NCBI RefSeq assembly: GCF_003590095.1 | Contig: NC_039502.1 | Coordinates: 2,728,001-2,792,000, forward strand | Source: Trichoplusia ni | Lineage: Eukaryota > Arthropoda > Insecta > Lepidoptera > Noctuidae | Direction of reading: 5' to 3' | Length of the DNA: 64,000 nucleotides | Part shown: piece after piece, positions 13,255-25,848 of the stretch | How positions within the stretch are numbered: position 1 is the first letter of the stretch | Layout of the letters: every line of letters begins with the position of its first letter | Position numbers and translations under genes: made by a program | Notes under the pieces: model-generated | What the model saw: only the letters and a program-made list of their open reading frames with translations | Database searches by the model: none | What the model was told of the DNA's origin: nothing

Positions 13255-15102
13255 TTTCCAATATTTGTCAAATATTGTTGTGAAATATTGTGTTGTCCAG
13301 ATTGTTGGAAAACCTTAACCTACACAGGATGGCTACCATTCAATTCATTAATAAAAAAATATTCAACCAAAAATAATCACCAATCAAATTTGTAAAAGGT
13401 ACTGTAATAGCGGCAACAAAAATAAATCATATATTATGTTAAAAATAAAAAAGCTATCACATCATATCGAACAGACGGGCAAACGTATAAACAAACACTG
13501 TTCGTAACACTATAAAAAAACACTAGAGAGTGAGTGTGGAGCGCTATCTTGTTCCCACAGAGGCCACACTTTATAAGGTAATGGTAGACTTAAAAAATTT
13601 CTTTGCGGAAATACTCCACACGTTACGTTATAAACTATTTTTGACTACATCTCAGCCTACACGAAATCAATTCTAATCAACACCTACACTTTCAGCACAC
13701 GATACCATTACAAATTAATTAAATTTAGCTTTCATCTCATAATCCAAGACCACCTTTATCACAGCATTAAAATAACTACATCTTTATTTCAAGGTGGTAA
13801 AGTCGATATTCGTTTGTCAATGAACTGTTTATGTTCACTTTAATTCCTTGTGACTAATGTTATAATATTCGTACGCCTACTAGTCGGTGAACTACAAAAA
13901 TAATAGGTGTAAGTCACGAGCTGATTGTACTTTTGCACGTGCCTGTACTATTTCTATTTTCGTTCTACGAAAACCTAAAATTAACGTAGCAATGTAGTAA
14001 TCAATTTATTTATAGATACTGGCAGCCACGAAATTATTAATCCGGTTACTGAACACTACCACTAAATTATGGAACGTCAAATTTTAAATTGGTTATGACA
14101 TTGATAAAAAGAAAAACATTTTTTTATAGTACTGGCCAGTTGCAAAAACACTGAATAAAAGAAAATATTAAAATCGATTTAATTTAAATAATAAAATATT
14201 GTTCTTTCTTTAAAAGTTTTCATTTGTTTTTTAATTTGGCTTTAATGGCTAGCCTTTTTTAGAGCTCTTACAAAAACATCTTTGAAATCTGAACCAAACA
14301 AATCTGGCGTTTGGCCTTGGTTGCTTAAAGATCTTTCGTCCATATGTTTCATTTCAAACACGGTTTAATTTGTTTAGAGAAGCGACGATAGGGAAATTGT
14401 TCAATCTTAGTTTAGATTTCAGACGCGACTGCCGCTTGCGAAAATCTTGGTTTGAGACATTTTTTTTTCTTGACCATGCTTTTAACAACTAATATTCATT
14501 ATGCTTTAGTAGTGTTCTTGTTTCAAGTGTATTTTTTACGAATCAACATTCATTATCATGGATGGGCAGAACATTCTACATAGGCACAAGGTTTAATAAA
14601 GCTATAATTCATAATACTCTCGCTGCGTATAACCAGGGAAAACGCGGCACTTGGCCATGTTATAAAACACAAAAGTCCAGACGATCGCCAAGCGTAAATC
14701 AGCAGCTATTACTTATTCTCACAGTGGTTTTTGTCAAAATTACGTTAATTTCATTTTTTCAACAAAATCAGCTTCTCTGGAACTAAAATAGCATTTTTTT
14801 GTATTTTTTTAAATGAAAATATACTAGTATTGTATCTTCCCAAAATCACCATTAAACAAGCTAGTTTTTAAGTTTGTTGTACAAAACTGTTTTCATAACG
14901 AGATTTTTCGGTATTTCGGAAAATTATGTAAATCTGTAGGATTTCGCTGAACATAATATTATGTTGTATTGATAGGTAGTGACCCCAGCTATGATCCCCT
15001 GCAGTATGTCGTGCTATTTACTGGACACCCTGTACGACATAAAAATATTCTCTCTCTCTATACTCTATTTCAGCGTTAATTTAAATTATAATTTAAAGTG
15101 AC

Positions 15103-15261
15103 CTACTGGGGGCCTACCACGATATCTCAAAGAACTGTTGTAGTTGTAATAGCTAGATGGCGTTCTAAACATCGTAGAACCACAGTCTAAAAATCGTACA
15201 ACATTGTCACTATATCAAATCAATAGTTTTACTTTAAAAGGGTTATGGTAGGCCTCCAGTG
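15103..15261. mobile_element. MITE with CTGG(G/A)GGCCTACCA ends
   Basis: The left end ACTGGGGGCCTACCACGAT (from 15105) is matched by the reverse complement of the right end (GTTATGGTAGGCCTCCAGTG, 15242-15261). About 159 bases, no coding frame. The interior carries TAGATGGCG. Partly related text (CCTACCACCATG ... GTTGGTAGTAGG with GATGCAGCTCTAC) lies in receptor intron 6 at 55897-56022, and in intron 8 at 58280-58395. Confidence 0.5.
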
Positions 15262-15269
15262 TCGAGGCA

Positions 15270-18260
15270 CGTGTAACTATAAAACAGTATAATTATATAC
15301 TTTGTAAGACTGGTAACTGTATTTCTGAAACAGTCGTATTTTCAAACTATACTTTACGTGCGGTTCTTAAATGTCTTTTGTCTCAACATTTCACTTTGGA
15401 TTGATAGGGATAGCATGGCACTGAAGACCGACTTTAATTGACTAACATTTGTGATTACGGCTGGAATGCGCAAGTGTTCTAAAAGATAACTTTAGGCATT
15501 CTTCAGATTGTCTTTAAACCTACTTTGAGTTGAAATGTAGCATGACAGGTACTGTTATATTTTTTCGTGCACAACAGTGACGTCACGAAACCACACCTTA
15601 TTTTAAAATCCCTAATTCATATTTTCTACTTTTTCCTTATTTACTTCCCAGTTCTTAACAGGTTTATTGCTTTACTTGATTGATAGCCTTCGTTATATCA
15701 TATCACGGTATTGTGTTATCAAATACCACTGTACCGCCTTTGATATAGTATAGATAACAAATTGAATTCAATACAAGTAAAACAGTTCCTTTAAAGACAA
15801 TCTGATAAATGCAACTGTAAAACGTGTGGCCTTGTGAGATAGTGATACACGATAAGATATACTTAGATACTTAAAACTGTAAAAACAAAAAATTAAGCTT
15901 TATTTTTGAAACATGAAATAATGCATAGTCCGAGTCGTAATTCCAAGTGCTATCATGCCAATGGGTTGATTGTTGAAAGATGGCGATCGATTGATTCTAT
16001 CGTAAAGATGGATCGTTTGATATTCGATTGTCGGAATCGATCAACGATGGATCGATACGTGTGGTAGCTTTGAAGACTTTAACGTCTTAATTAGTTTGGT
16101 GAAGCAGTCAAAGGTCATCAACTGCGGTTAAACGTAGATCTCTAGAAAAAAACAGCTATCTAAAATCAACGTAAGACTGTCGCAAAAATGAATGTAGGCT
16201 GGGTACAAGAATTGCGAAGTGAAAGCTAGTTAAATAACTCTAAGTGTTAAGCCAACAAACTTAACAGGAAAATATTAAAAATATTAGTTATAGTTAAACA
16301 AATGAGGAAAACTTTTTAACATGATCGGCCTATATATCGCCACTCGAGACAAAAAATGCATGTGCAAGATTTGGAATTCTTCGTCTTCCCAAAATGTTGT
16401 TATAAGTAGGTCTATAAACAAAAGACTACGATAAAGATCATCAATAAAGGCCAATATTATTTTTTACAGTAATTGTAAACTAGTCGACTATTTATGTTTG
16501 AAATATAATGAAGTACACATTCGTAACACAACATGGAAAATCCCCAACCAGGACCAAGTAATCGTTTCAAGGAATTCTGAAATAGGGCATTCAAGCAATT
16601 TACGACCTGCACACTGCTGCATGTTTTCAAACTTACATAATAGTTACTGCTTTTCAAACGCATATTTTGCAGTTAGTATATATATACTTTTAAGACGATA
16701 GTCACTATTAAATAAAAATACTAGGTTGCCTGAACATAAAAAGAGGCGATGATCCCTGCGTTTGTTTCGTCGTTTTTTTTTTAAATTTAGCCAGAAAGTA
16801 AGGTGACATCGACTCAATTGTAAATGTAAGTTTTAATAATATTTATATTAAAAAAAACATTTCCTTTCCAAGATATGGCCTTCTAACAACTTTACAACAC
16901 CTAATAGGACGAATATTACGACTTTAATATGAGTAAGTTTTAAAATTCTAAACATTAAAAAAAAAGATTATATATAATATTTTTAAAAACTAGAATCTGA
17001 CGCGATACTTTTTGCTGTAATTTTTTTAATTGAACTGCGGTTACACGTATCATGATGTCACAGTCCAAAGTTGAACGCTGCAGGCATTTTATCGATCGAT
17101 TAACTTTACGATAGCTTTACATATTGTTTTTATTGTAGGCTCAGCATTTTAGAAACCGAAACAGATGGAGTAACAGCTTTAGAGCACCCTCAGTAGACGG
17201 TCTAGGAAACATGCTTGTTGAAGCCGTTGAAGGATTACAAGTTTGGCCAAAAAACTCTTCCAAAAAATACGACTAGATTTAACAAATTTAAATGTTGAAA
17301 TTATAGGCTCTTATTCAAAAATTGAGAATGAACATAATTATAATTATTGGACGTTAGAAAGTTGAATTTCTTCTATTACGTGCTACATGGAATTTTGAAT
17401 CACTTTGGAAACCACATCCTGTTATTCCAATCATTTTAGTTGCTTTAAGGTTATTCTAGAAACTAAAATGATATTGGCTTAAGTGAGCACCGAAAATAGT
17501 GTGAAACCGTTAACTTTTGTTGACATGCACCCACAAATAGACCTACGTCATGTTAATTAAAAAATAAATGAATTTGTTCTAAAATCAAATATCTTGGGAT
17601 GTTTTCTAAAAAAAATATTATTGAAATTAGCTGTCTTATAGCGGCTAGCAATATCTGTAAAAACCTCTATTATCGAGTAGATCAATATAATCTTTACGAA
17701 ATCGAAAATAAATATTTCTGTTATCAATTTTCCTTATAAATCAATCTGATACCTAACAGTGCATACCTCACCTACAGTAATTATCAAAAAAATCATGTTC
17801 GATAATGCAATTGTGTATTTTTCGCCGGAAAAGGGCGCAGCCGGATAGGCAATTATTTCATTTTAACTCGCTACATGAGAATGTTTTTTACACGATAACA
17901 CTTATTCACGTAGGTATAAGACTAGTTTGAATAAACGGAACAGCTAGAAAATATTTTTAAGGTAATTATGTTTATTTTAAAATTCTAGCATTAAATTATT
18001 ACGATGTAAACTTAGTGAATTCGAAGGGGAAAAGAAAATTGAATTTCAATTGCCTGTTATTTAAAGATGAAAACAATATTACGTTTTTGCATAAGAACTT
18101 TTTTGATTAATTAATAGTATCTACATTTTACAGTTAAAAAAGCTAGATATGATGTATTGCCTAACCAAGCAGATCCTATATCCAATGTTGGAAACTTAAC
18201 AAATGTAAATATAACTTAAATTAAACTAGACTATTTTCATAATAACTATCGTGAGACTGA
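15270..18260. other. Noncoding, AT-rich
   Basis: Contains a cluster of ATCGAT-like motifs (15983-16057). Short frames on both strands at 16457-16701 overlap each other and show no family resemblance. Confidence 0.45.
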
Positions 18261-18261
18261 T

Positions 18262-18405
18262 TCATTATTAAATGACTAGTTTCGGACTGAGTTCGACTCG
18301 CGATCCCGCCGCGTCTGCTCATGATTAAGGACTCCGGTTGGGTCCGAAACTAGTCGGGCTACCCCGATAAATACGCGTGAGTAAACCGTTACATCATTTA
18401 ATGAT
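18262..18405. mobile_element. Small inverted-repeat element with GACTAGTTTCGGAC arms
   Basis: GACTAGTTTCGGAC (18274-18287) and its exact complement GTCCGAAACTAGTC (18342-18355) enclose GC-rich text with CGCGATCCCGCCGCGTCTGC. Outer TCATT...AATGA sequences suggest a terminal repeat. The conserved core (AGGACTCCGGTTGGGTCCG, AAACTAGTCGGGCTACCCCG) recurs at 23548-23632, 60595-60675 and, shortened, at 58190-58235. Confidence 0.5.
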
Positions 18406-18409
18406 AGAC

Positions 18410-19500
18410 TATTTTTATTTTGTACTGTTTTATTTTATACGGAATTTTTTATCCTATGAAGCCTGTTTGTTAGCCCAGTGCGGAAAGCCCTGAGAAACTT
18501 CTGCACTATGTTTCCATTAAACGTTGCCATAATAGTTCAAAAAAGGAAACAAGGGCAGCCATGCAAAAAGAAGTTAAGCTTGGCCCTTGCCGAGACGAAG
18601 AACGACCACGATCACTCTATCAAGAGGGTAACGACAAAGAAAAAGAATAAGCCTATGACAGCAACAAATAATAATAAAAAAAAAGAAATCTTTATTTCAA
18701 GTTATAAAAACTCACAGTGTACAGATACGGTTTTCATACATAATATATTGTGCTAGTACAAAATTTCAAATTTTGATTTATGAAGCTGGTAACAATGAAG
18801 CAATCCATCCTATCAGCGATCATAATGTAGTTCCAAAATTGGTTTAGTCGATTAAAGATTACAACGTCACAGACTTCCAAACTTCACCTCTATGCATAGA
18901 TGTCACTGGGCTTTCCGTTCTATGAAAAACCCATCAATAATAAATAACTGTAGGTACACATGCAGTATTCTTCCACAGACTGTTGCTAATCGGAATATGA
19001 CTTATGATAAGTACATACTTAATGTATCTACTGAGGTTATTATAATGAAACAATTCTGCCTCTTAAACGTTTTGCACAAACATGGATAACTTAAAAATTT
19101 TCTTCTAAACGAAAAAGAAACGGGGCAAAGGCATTGTACATGTCCAAATACATCGCCAAAAAAGTTGAAAAAGAATTACACAAATAATGCTGCTGCGTAA
19201 TGTCACAGAATATAGAATAGTGTGATGTTTCATGGCTACTGTTAGCTTTTTGGTATTTACATAGATACGTTCGGATAGACTAAATACAATGTGTAATATA
19301 CACACCTAACCTAGATCTTGAAAACAATAAAGGCACAAAACGAAAAAGAAATAAAAACTCGGTAGCCACTTTCATATTTTTAGTTTTCCTCAAACTAAGA
19401 AGAGATTTTCCTCGTATGTTACAATTTGATAGCACAATCGAATTAGTGGAAACATGATAAAAGTTTACTAGTTCCTGCTAATTAAGTGGACGAGTTTTAA
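18410..19500. other. Noncoding with a Lys-rich frame at 18478-18756
   Basis: The plus-strand frame (QKRKQGQPCKKKLSLALAET ... KKKNKPMTATNNNKKK) has a higher-GC stretch before a run of A. It is probably old retroelement sequence, because the reverse strand ends in a GAAATAAAG-type tail. No domain recognised. The rest is featureless. Confidence 0.35.
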
Positions 19501-19506
19501 ATATTA

Positions 19507-19786
19507 TCTAATATATAAAATTCCCGTGTCACGATGTTAGTTACCGTACTCCTCCGAAACGGTTCGACCGATTCTTACAAAATTTTGTATACATATTGGG
19601 TAGGTCTGAGAATAGAACAACATCTATTTTTCATACCCCTGAGTGACAAGGGTTGCCCACACTAAAAGTTATTTTTTTATTTTTTTGACGAAATTGTTGG
19701 TTTTCATTTTTTTTATAATTTTGCATTAAAAATACATACAACTAGAAAAAAAACATCGGCAAAACAACGTTTGCCGGGTCAGCTAG
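19507..19786 (+). mobile_element. Complete nonautonomous Helitron, family B
   Basis: Starts TC after an A, ends CTAG before a T. The 3' end has the hairpin CGGCAAAACAACGTTTGCCG just upstream of GGTCAGCTAG. These are the three Helitron hallmarks: A|TC...CTRR|T insertion, a subterminal hairpin and no terminal repeats. 280 bases, no coding capacity. It begins TCTAATATATAAAATTCCCG. Confidence 0.75.
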
Positions 19787-20642
19787 TAATATCAAATAAA
19801 AGCATATATATTGTTGTAAACGATCAAGATTTACCTTGTAGAGTTTTGAGAAATATCTATAGTGCCAGAAGATATTGACCTCATGGATCTCGGAAAGACG
19901 TAAGGAGGTGCGTTGCAGACATTAAAATCACGGTTAAAATATAATTATCGTGTTCTATGTTTTGCAAAATTGGTATTATTAACAAACCATGATTTAAAAA
20001 GTTTTTTTTTTTGTTGTAAATGGACTTACAATATGAAATTTCAAATAATTAGTTGTATGGTTTTGATGAATTTGATTTTTTTTTAATGTAAAGTATTTTC
20101 TAGCCAGCCAGTTAGTAGTTAATTGGTCATCAAATATTTTTTGTTTTGAAATTGGCAATTATAATGATATGATACAACACTTTAAATTACTGTATATCAT
20201 TACTTGACCTAGTCAAGTGTTACAAATCAATCTAGACGCAAACCGGAGATATACCTACATTAACAGCTGATGTAGATAAGAAACTCATGCTCGATACATT
20301 TACACTAACACTGTTCACCCATTTAAATACAAAACGTGAACAGATTATGTACAACTGATAGCCTGTTGACGTACTTATGCAAATATAATTGTATACTAAT
20401 TATCATTATGGACAGACAGAACAAATTAGTTTCTTACCGTTTGCCGCAGAAAACTAATCACTGATGATTTCAATGCAAACAGTTCACTTTCAAATTACAC
20501 GCACAATTAATACTATTTAACTGGCGAATTGAACTAGCATACTGGGCGTAGCGTGTTCCTTCCTCTATGTTTTATTCATTAACCGAATTAGCGATATCGA
20601 TTTCAAAACACTTTATAGATAACTGCACTTAAAATATCTTAC

Positions 20643-21240
20643 CCGTGTTATACTTTCACAAAACTCTATCACTGTAGCGTGAAACTGATAAGAATGTCGG
20701 CCACCGAATATCAACCGAACTTCCGAAACCTTACTCTTCTAAACACTTTCACAACACTACAATTGTCAACCTCAAAATGGAACTGTCAAATTTAAAACTC
20801 GAACTTTTCTTGTAAAAAGCGGTTTTCAAATTCGAAATTTCAAAACACGTCGTCTGCCTTTTGTTATCGCAGCTGAACTAACATAGTCGTATTAATTTTA
20901 CACTCACACGTCGGTAATCTTAATGACCGGCCACAATAGAAGCAAAAATAGGCGCCAAAACCGGTCTTATTGTCAATGACTGTATTTTACTTATGATATA
21001 TTATATTATTATTATAGATCGTTGCGTAATGCAAACGAGAAGCGGTCTGGGCTTTCGCTTCTATACTACCGGCATGCGGCACCCACACTATACTTCATTT
21101 ATTTTCGTCTGACCGACTATAGTCAACCTATAGTGAATAAAACACAGGTTCGAAGCGTTCCGCGGTCGTTAATGTATACCGCATAGCGCGCTCTAGCAGT
21201 TTTGATCCGCGCATGCGACGATTTATATCATCAGGCTGAT
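20643..21240 (-). promoter_or_regulatory. CpG-richer promoter and untranslated-exon-like segment
   Basis: On the minus strand, 21240-20880 is locally GC/CpG-rich (GCATGCGCGGATC, AGAGCGCGCTATGCGG, GACCGCGGAACGC). Then GTTAGTTCAGCTGCG (20872-20885) resembles an initiator. It is followed by ~230 bases without an ATG, ending in the donor AACACGG|GTAAGATA (exon end 20643). A second good donor CAAACG|GTAAGAA is at 20438. This matches the look of an insect 5' UTR exon with alternative first exons. No coding exon on this strand could be tied to it. Confidence 0.35.
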
Positions 21241-21249
21241 ATCCAAGCA

Positions 21250-24060
21250 TAGATAATGAAAGATATACTACTATTATGTAGTTTACGTAATTGTCTTTTA
21301 GTCTTTAATTTACAAGTGTACTGCTCATTAGTTAAAGATTTAATCACTTGCTATTATTCATAATTTATCTATGAGTTCTAGAAAAAAACATCTAATCATT
21401 TTTTTGCAAATACGAGTATGTTGCTTAGATCCTATTGGGACAAACAGGTTTTGCCTATTTTTAACAAGGAAGATTTATTGCAATAAGTAGTTAAACACGT
21501 AAGTTATGTCAAGTTTGTCTCAATATTATAATTCCAAGTAAACTTCAAGGTCAAATTTATGTTGCGATGTTGCGGCCGTATCGAATTCGTGAACAAAGAA
21601 TGAAATGGAACCAATTTATGTATTACTACTATAAGTTTGTTACTCATAAACTTAAGAAACAGATATTTTAGGAATTTTAAAATTTTTCGTTGCTTTAATT
21701 TGTATCACTTCAGGCTCGTTCACAACCTGATTTTAAAACCAGAGTTAAATATTTGGATTGTTAAAAGGTATATAGGTATAATGTCAAGACCGGTCACTAC
21801 TAACAAATGTCAAGGCAAGGTTTAAGTCAACACGTTGCTGACTGTCTAATTAAATGTCAAGGGTCAAATGTACACTGATTAAAATATTCTATGGAACTAA
21901 ACCATAAGTTAAAAATTAGCTATATGATTTACTTATTCTTTTTTCAGTCAAAACCAAATTTAAATAATGAAATTGACAAAAAAAACAACATTTCATTCAA
22001 AAATATTACATGTTTTACCTGTAAAGGCCCACCGATAAAGTATCAAGGAGTTTTAGACAGCATAGAGGTGATAATAAGACAAAGCAGAGTAGCAGAGGCC
22101 TTACAAGGCTGAATGCAAGGTTGTCGCAACAAATACTACCTAGTGTAAAAAAACAAATAATTGGAATGTGCATGTACTTTGAACACGAATCAAATCATTC
22201 AATTTGAATGGAACGTGCATTTGAATATCGATTGTTTTACTTTTTAGTGTGACAAGAGAATTCTGGCAGGGCTTTATGACATGAATCGAACTGCATAATG
22301 CCTGCGTGAATATTTTTTTTAACAAGTTTGAAAAAAAAGGTTTTTAAGATTATAATACTCTGTCTTTTTTATAAATTGAGTCCGAGTTAGTATCCTGGAA
22401 CCTGAAACCAGTTACATTGACTGCTAAATATGCTGAAAACATGCTGATTCTGATGAATCGATACAATTTGAAGACCAAATAAAAGGGACAAAAATACCAG
22501 TGTCTTGCAAAGCCTTCAGCTAGGCTAACAGATTACTAAGGTTAGTAAACCGGTAGTATTTCGACGCCAGCAAGGCGGAATGCGTTTGTCACGTGACAAA
22601 TTACTCACTATAAGTTTCATTCTTGCAATTAAGTATGTACTATATGGTAACTTGAATATACTTTTTCAATCACGAGCTCAGGCTGCAGTAAATACTAACT
22701 GTCGATAGTAAAAGTCGGAATATTTCAATTAATTGTTGTCATTTAAAAGATGTTACCGTGATGTTATGTTAGATGGTATAGATTAGCTCTTTAGCATCAG
22801 ATTTCCCAATGTATTTTACCCTTTTTCGGGACCTATTATTGAGGTATCACTGTCTGTCTATCTGCCTCTGTCTCTGATATCTGATAGCGGTTGCGGAGTT
22901 CATAACATCCCTGGTACAAAGTCCTGTACTATAAACAACGGAATATTTCTGAATTTGAATTTGTTTGAATTAAAACATGAATAGGAAATTGCATTCAGGC
23001 TCGGCTAATAAGTCTTTCATAGCTGGCCATACACCATAAACTACACACGCAAGTTGACCCCAGTAACTATACCAAGATCTCTCATATTAAAATTGCTACT
23101 GTGGAAACAAGACAAAGCACCATATTCTAAATAGCGCTGTCTCGCTTATACAAATGCAAAGTTACTTTTTAAAGGTTTCATAATAAGAACTGGTCATGTA
23201 ATGAGGCTACCAGTATATAGGTTAGGTTAGATTTAAATCGTTCCACGAATGGCCTTCACCAGTTTTCCACAAACTGGTCTAGTGTGAGCTGTTTAAATTG
23301 ATTTTTTACTGACGTCATCATACGTTTGATATTCGATCACGCGAGCTCAACTTAAAAGAATTTGGTGTATAGGTTAGTATGAAATCATTTTTACTGGCAA
23401 TTAATTGCCTGTCACTTTAGTACCAATATGCCGACTACTTAAGATTTACATTTCGTTAAATTTTAGTTTTCATAATCAAATATCAGTTAACGTAATGAAC
23501 CTTCCGCATAGAAACAGACACGTTCCCTGCAGTTAGACATTTATTCAAGTTCGACTCGCGACTCTGCCGCGTCACCTCATTAAGGACACAGGCTTGGTCC
23601 GAAACTAGTCGGGCTAACCCGATAAAAACGCGTGATCAATCCTTTATATACATAATAAATTACTATTATTTTTTGGACGGATATTTAAAATTTTACGTTC
23701 AATCTACTTAGTTCTCATATCACATTTCTTTTAGAAAATGTTTCCAGGCAAGTGAGACTGAGTTCCTGATTTAGAAGGCCAAACGTCAAATCAGCGAGTT
23801 AACCGTGTGAAAAATTAACCAATTTTAGTCAATCATAAATCGATACTCATCATATATCAATTACCTAACTATTTAAACACTTGTCAATTATAGAAACTTT
23901 TAAAAATTACAAATAATTGTAACAGTTGATGGAAGCGTTTACATCGGAACGCAGTTTGAATTAAGAATATGTGGAGAAGAGTTGAAGGATGTTTGTAGGT
24001 TTTTTTGGAAAGCGTTTTTCGTTCAACGTCACTTAAAAATTAAGAAATTAAATGTTCCAA
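21250..24060. other. Noncoding, AT-rich
   Basis: Only short frames of random composition and the repeat fragment at 23548-23632 (CGACTCTGCCGCGTC, GAAACTAGTCGGGCTAACCCG). Confidence 0.45.
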
Positions 24061-24066
24061 TCTGAA

Positions 24067-24336
24067 TCTATACTAATATATAAAGCTGAAGAGTTTGTTT
24101 GTTTGTTTGAACGCGCTAATCTCATTAACTACTGATCCAAGTTGAAAAATTCTTTTTGTGTTATAATTGTGTAATAGACCATTCACCGAGGAAGGCTTTA
24201 GGCTATAAACCATCACGCTGCGACTAATAGGAGCAAAGATACAATGGAAAATGTGAAAAAAATCAGGGCAGGTATAAATCATAACTTATATCTTCTACCC
24301 ACGGGGACGAAGTCGCGGGCAACAGCTGTCAGCTAG
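24067..24336 (+). mobile_element. Nonautonomous Helitron, family A, copy 1
   Basis: Begins A|TCTATACTAATATATAAAGC and ends GGGCAACAGCTGTCAGCTAG|T. A GACGAAGTC stem-loop sits before the terminus. The internal text (aagagtttgtttgtttg; acgctgcgactaataggagc) is shared with the copies at 26741, 46992 and 60709. An 8-base duplication (agctgtca) near the 3' end is unique to this copy. Confidence 0.8.
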
Positions 24337-24842
24337 TAAATAATAACATTGTTTGTATAATATACATCAATGAGGTACGTACCATCTATTTGACTGTCCA
24401 GCTTCCGTAATACTACACAACCGTGCTCTTACTTCGACACTTAATACACAACTGATAGCAGAACTCCAAAATATCCATTATTTCGTCATAAAATCTAATT
24501 AATACTTTTTGATTAAAACAGGAAAATATCGTCTAATCAATTACTTAGAATTTTTCACAATAAAACGTTAAGAGTAAGCACACTTCGTAGCAAAATTAAA
24601 AAAAAAACATAAAAATCTAAAAAAAAATGTGTTTCATTTGAAATTAAGTGAAGAATGTTAAGTGTTTACGAAAATTTATTAACAAAACTAGTTTGGATCG
24701 GGCTGTCATGAACTTTTTGCGGAAACTGTGAATTCATAAATTTTCAAACAGACCAGTTTTTAACAGTAAATCTTTTTTCAGTTGACAAGATAATGTGTTC
24801 GTCAGTGTCAGGTGACTACATAACCTGAAAAAAAAGATTGCA

Positions 24843-24990
24843 CTGGCATGTTGGTGTATTGGTTAGTGGCCATGACTGCTGAACAGCAGGTCGTGGGTTC
24901 AAATCTAACCCGCGACAAATGATTTTGTGTTGTGTACTTTGAAATACAATATGAGTATGATTTTTTTTCGTAAGTACTTGATAATATTTT
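24843..24990 (+). mobile_element. Second SINE family, tRNA-like head
   Basis: CTGGCATGTTGGTGTATTGGTTAGTGGCC resembles a pol III A-box region. GGTCGTGGGTTCAAATCTAACC carries a B box (GGTTCAAATCT). The body continues with GTTGTGTACTTTGAAATAC. A decayed relative sits at 40218-40290 (GGCCTATTGGTGTAGTGGTTAAGGG). No proper cloverleaf, so not a gene. Confidence 0.55.
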
Positions 24991-25589
24991 TTTGCATATC
25001 TACATATACATAAATATGCATATTACATGAATTTCCATGAAACGTCTCTAGATCGAGTTCATTAGCTATCTATTTATAAAAGTCCTCCTTATTTATAGAA
25101 CTGTGTCAAATTAACATTAATTAGTTTCGCAATTGGCATCTTGCGCAGTACCTAGATTAGTATCTTCTGTTTGCTGTCTTTTAGTTAAAACAACTAAATG
25201 AAAAATCGAATTTAATAAACAAAGGTCATTTGTTTTTCTTAAGCCTTTTTTATCCGACTTGCACTGACCTGGTTTTTCGATTTAACCCACTACCTACTTA
25301 CATGACCACTTAACATTATATGTGACAAGTTTTAACAATTGATCTACTTTCAATATTTTGTATAATCACTACGTCTTTCGTTCATTCATTAACTAAAAAC
25401 TAGCAAATAATTTTGGCTATCGAAATGCTCATTATAGCTCACAGAGAACTGTTTCCTTAAACATTAGGTATTTTACTTTAAAATTTATCAAATAATTAAC
25501 CACTCTATGAGGTCACTCCAGAAAAAATATAAATATCTGTTTTACATTTCAGACGTTTAGATCTCATACGTTCCACAATGAATAGAAAA

Positions 25590-25848
25590 AAGTATTTAAA
25601 AAAAATTAAAAATTATATCAATGATTAGAATAGTGGAGCAGGCCATTTTTTTCTATTTTAAAAAACGACTCAATCCTTGTGTCGCGGGGGACTTCACAAA
25701 CATTCAAGTCACTTGCACAAAGACACCCAGGCTCAGGACAAGCAGTCGTAGATCATACAAATTCTTGACCTACGCGGGGATCGAACCCGCGACACGACGC
25801 CCTCAGTGAGTTTGGCGTGGTGATCTCAACCACTCGGCTATCCTTGCA
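25590..25848 (-). mobile_element. tRNA-headed SINE, best copy
   Basis: On the minus strand the head reads GCAAGGATAGCCGAGTGG (pol III A box TAGCCGAGTGG) and, 50 bases on, GCGGGTTCGATCCCCGCG (B box GGTTCGATCCC). A body follows with GATCTACGACTGCTTGTCCT and GGGTGTCTTTGTGCAAGTG and an A/T-rich end. The acceptor stem does not pair properly, so it is a SINE head, not a functional tRNA gene. The plus-strand frame across it is spurious. Confidence 0.75.

Noticed and set aside
18478..18756. Lys-rich 92-residue plus-strand frame as a gene
   Set aside because: The start codon is not convincing, the end is a translated A-run, and the reverse strand looks like a retroelement tail; kept only as a note in the spacer entry.
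25751..25848. Possible tRNA gene on the minus strand
   Set aside because: The A and B boxes are good, but the acceptor stem does not pair and the sequence continues into a SINE body also present elsewhere in the window.
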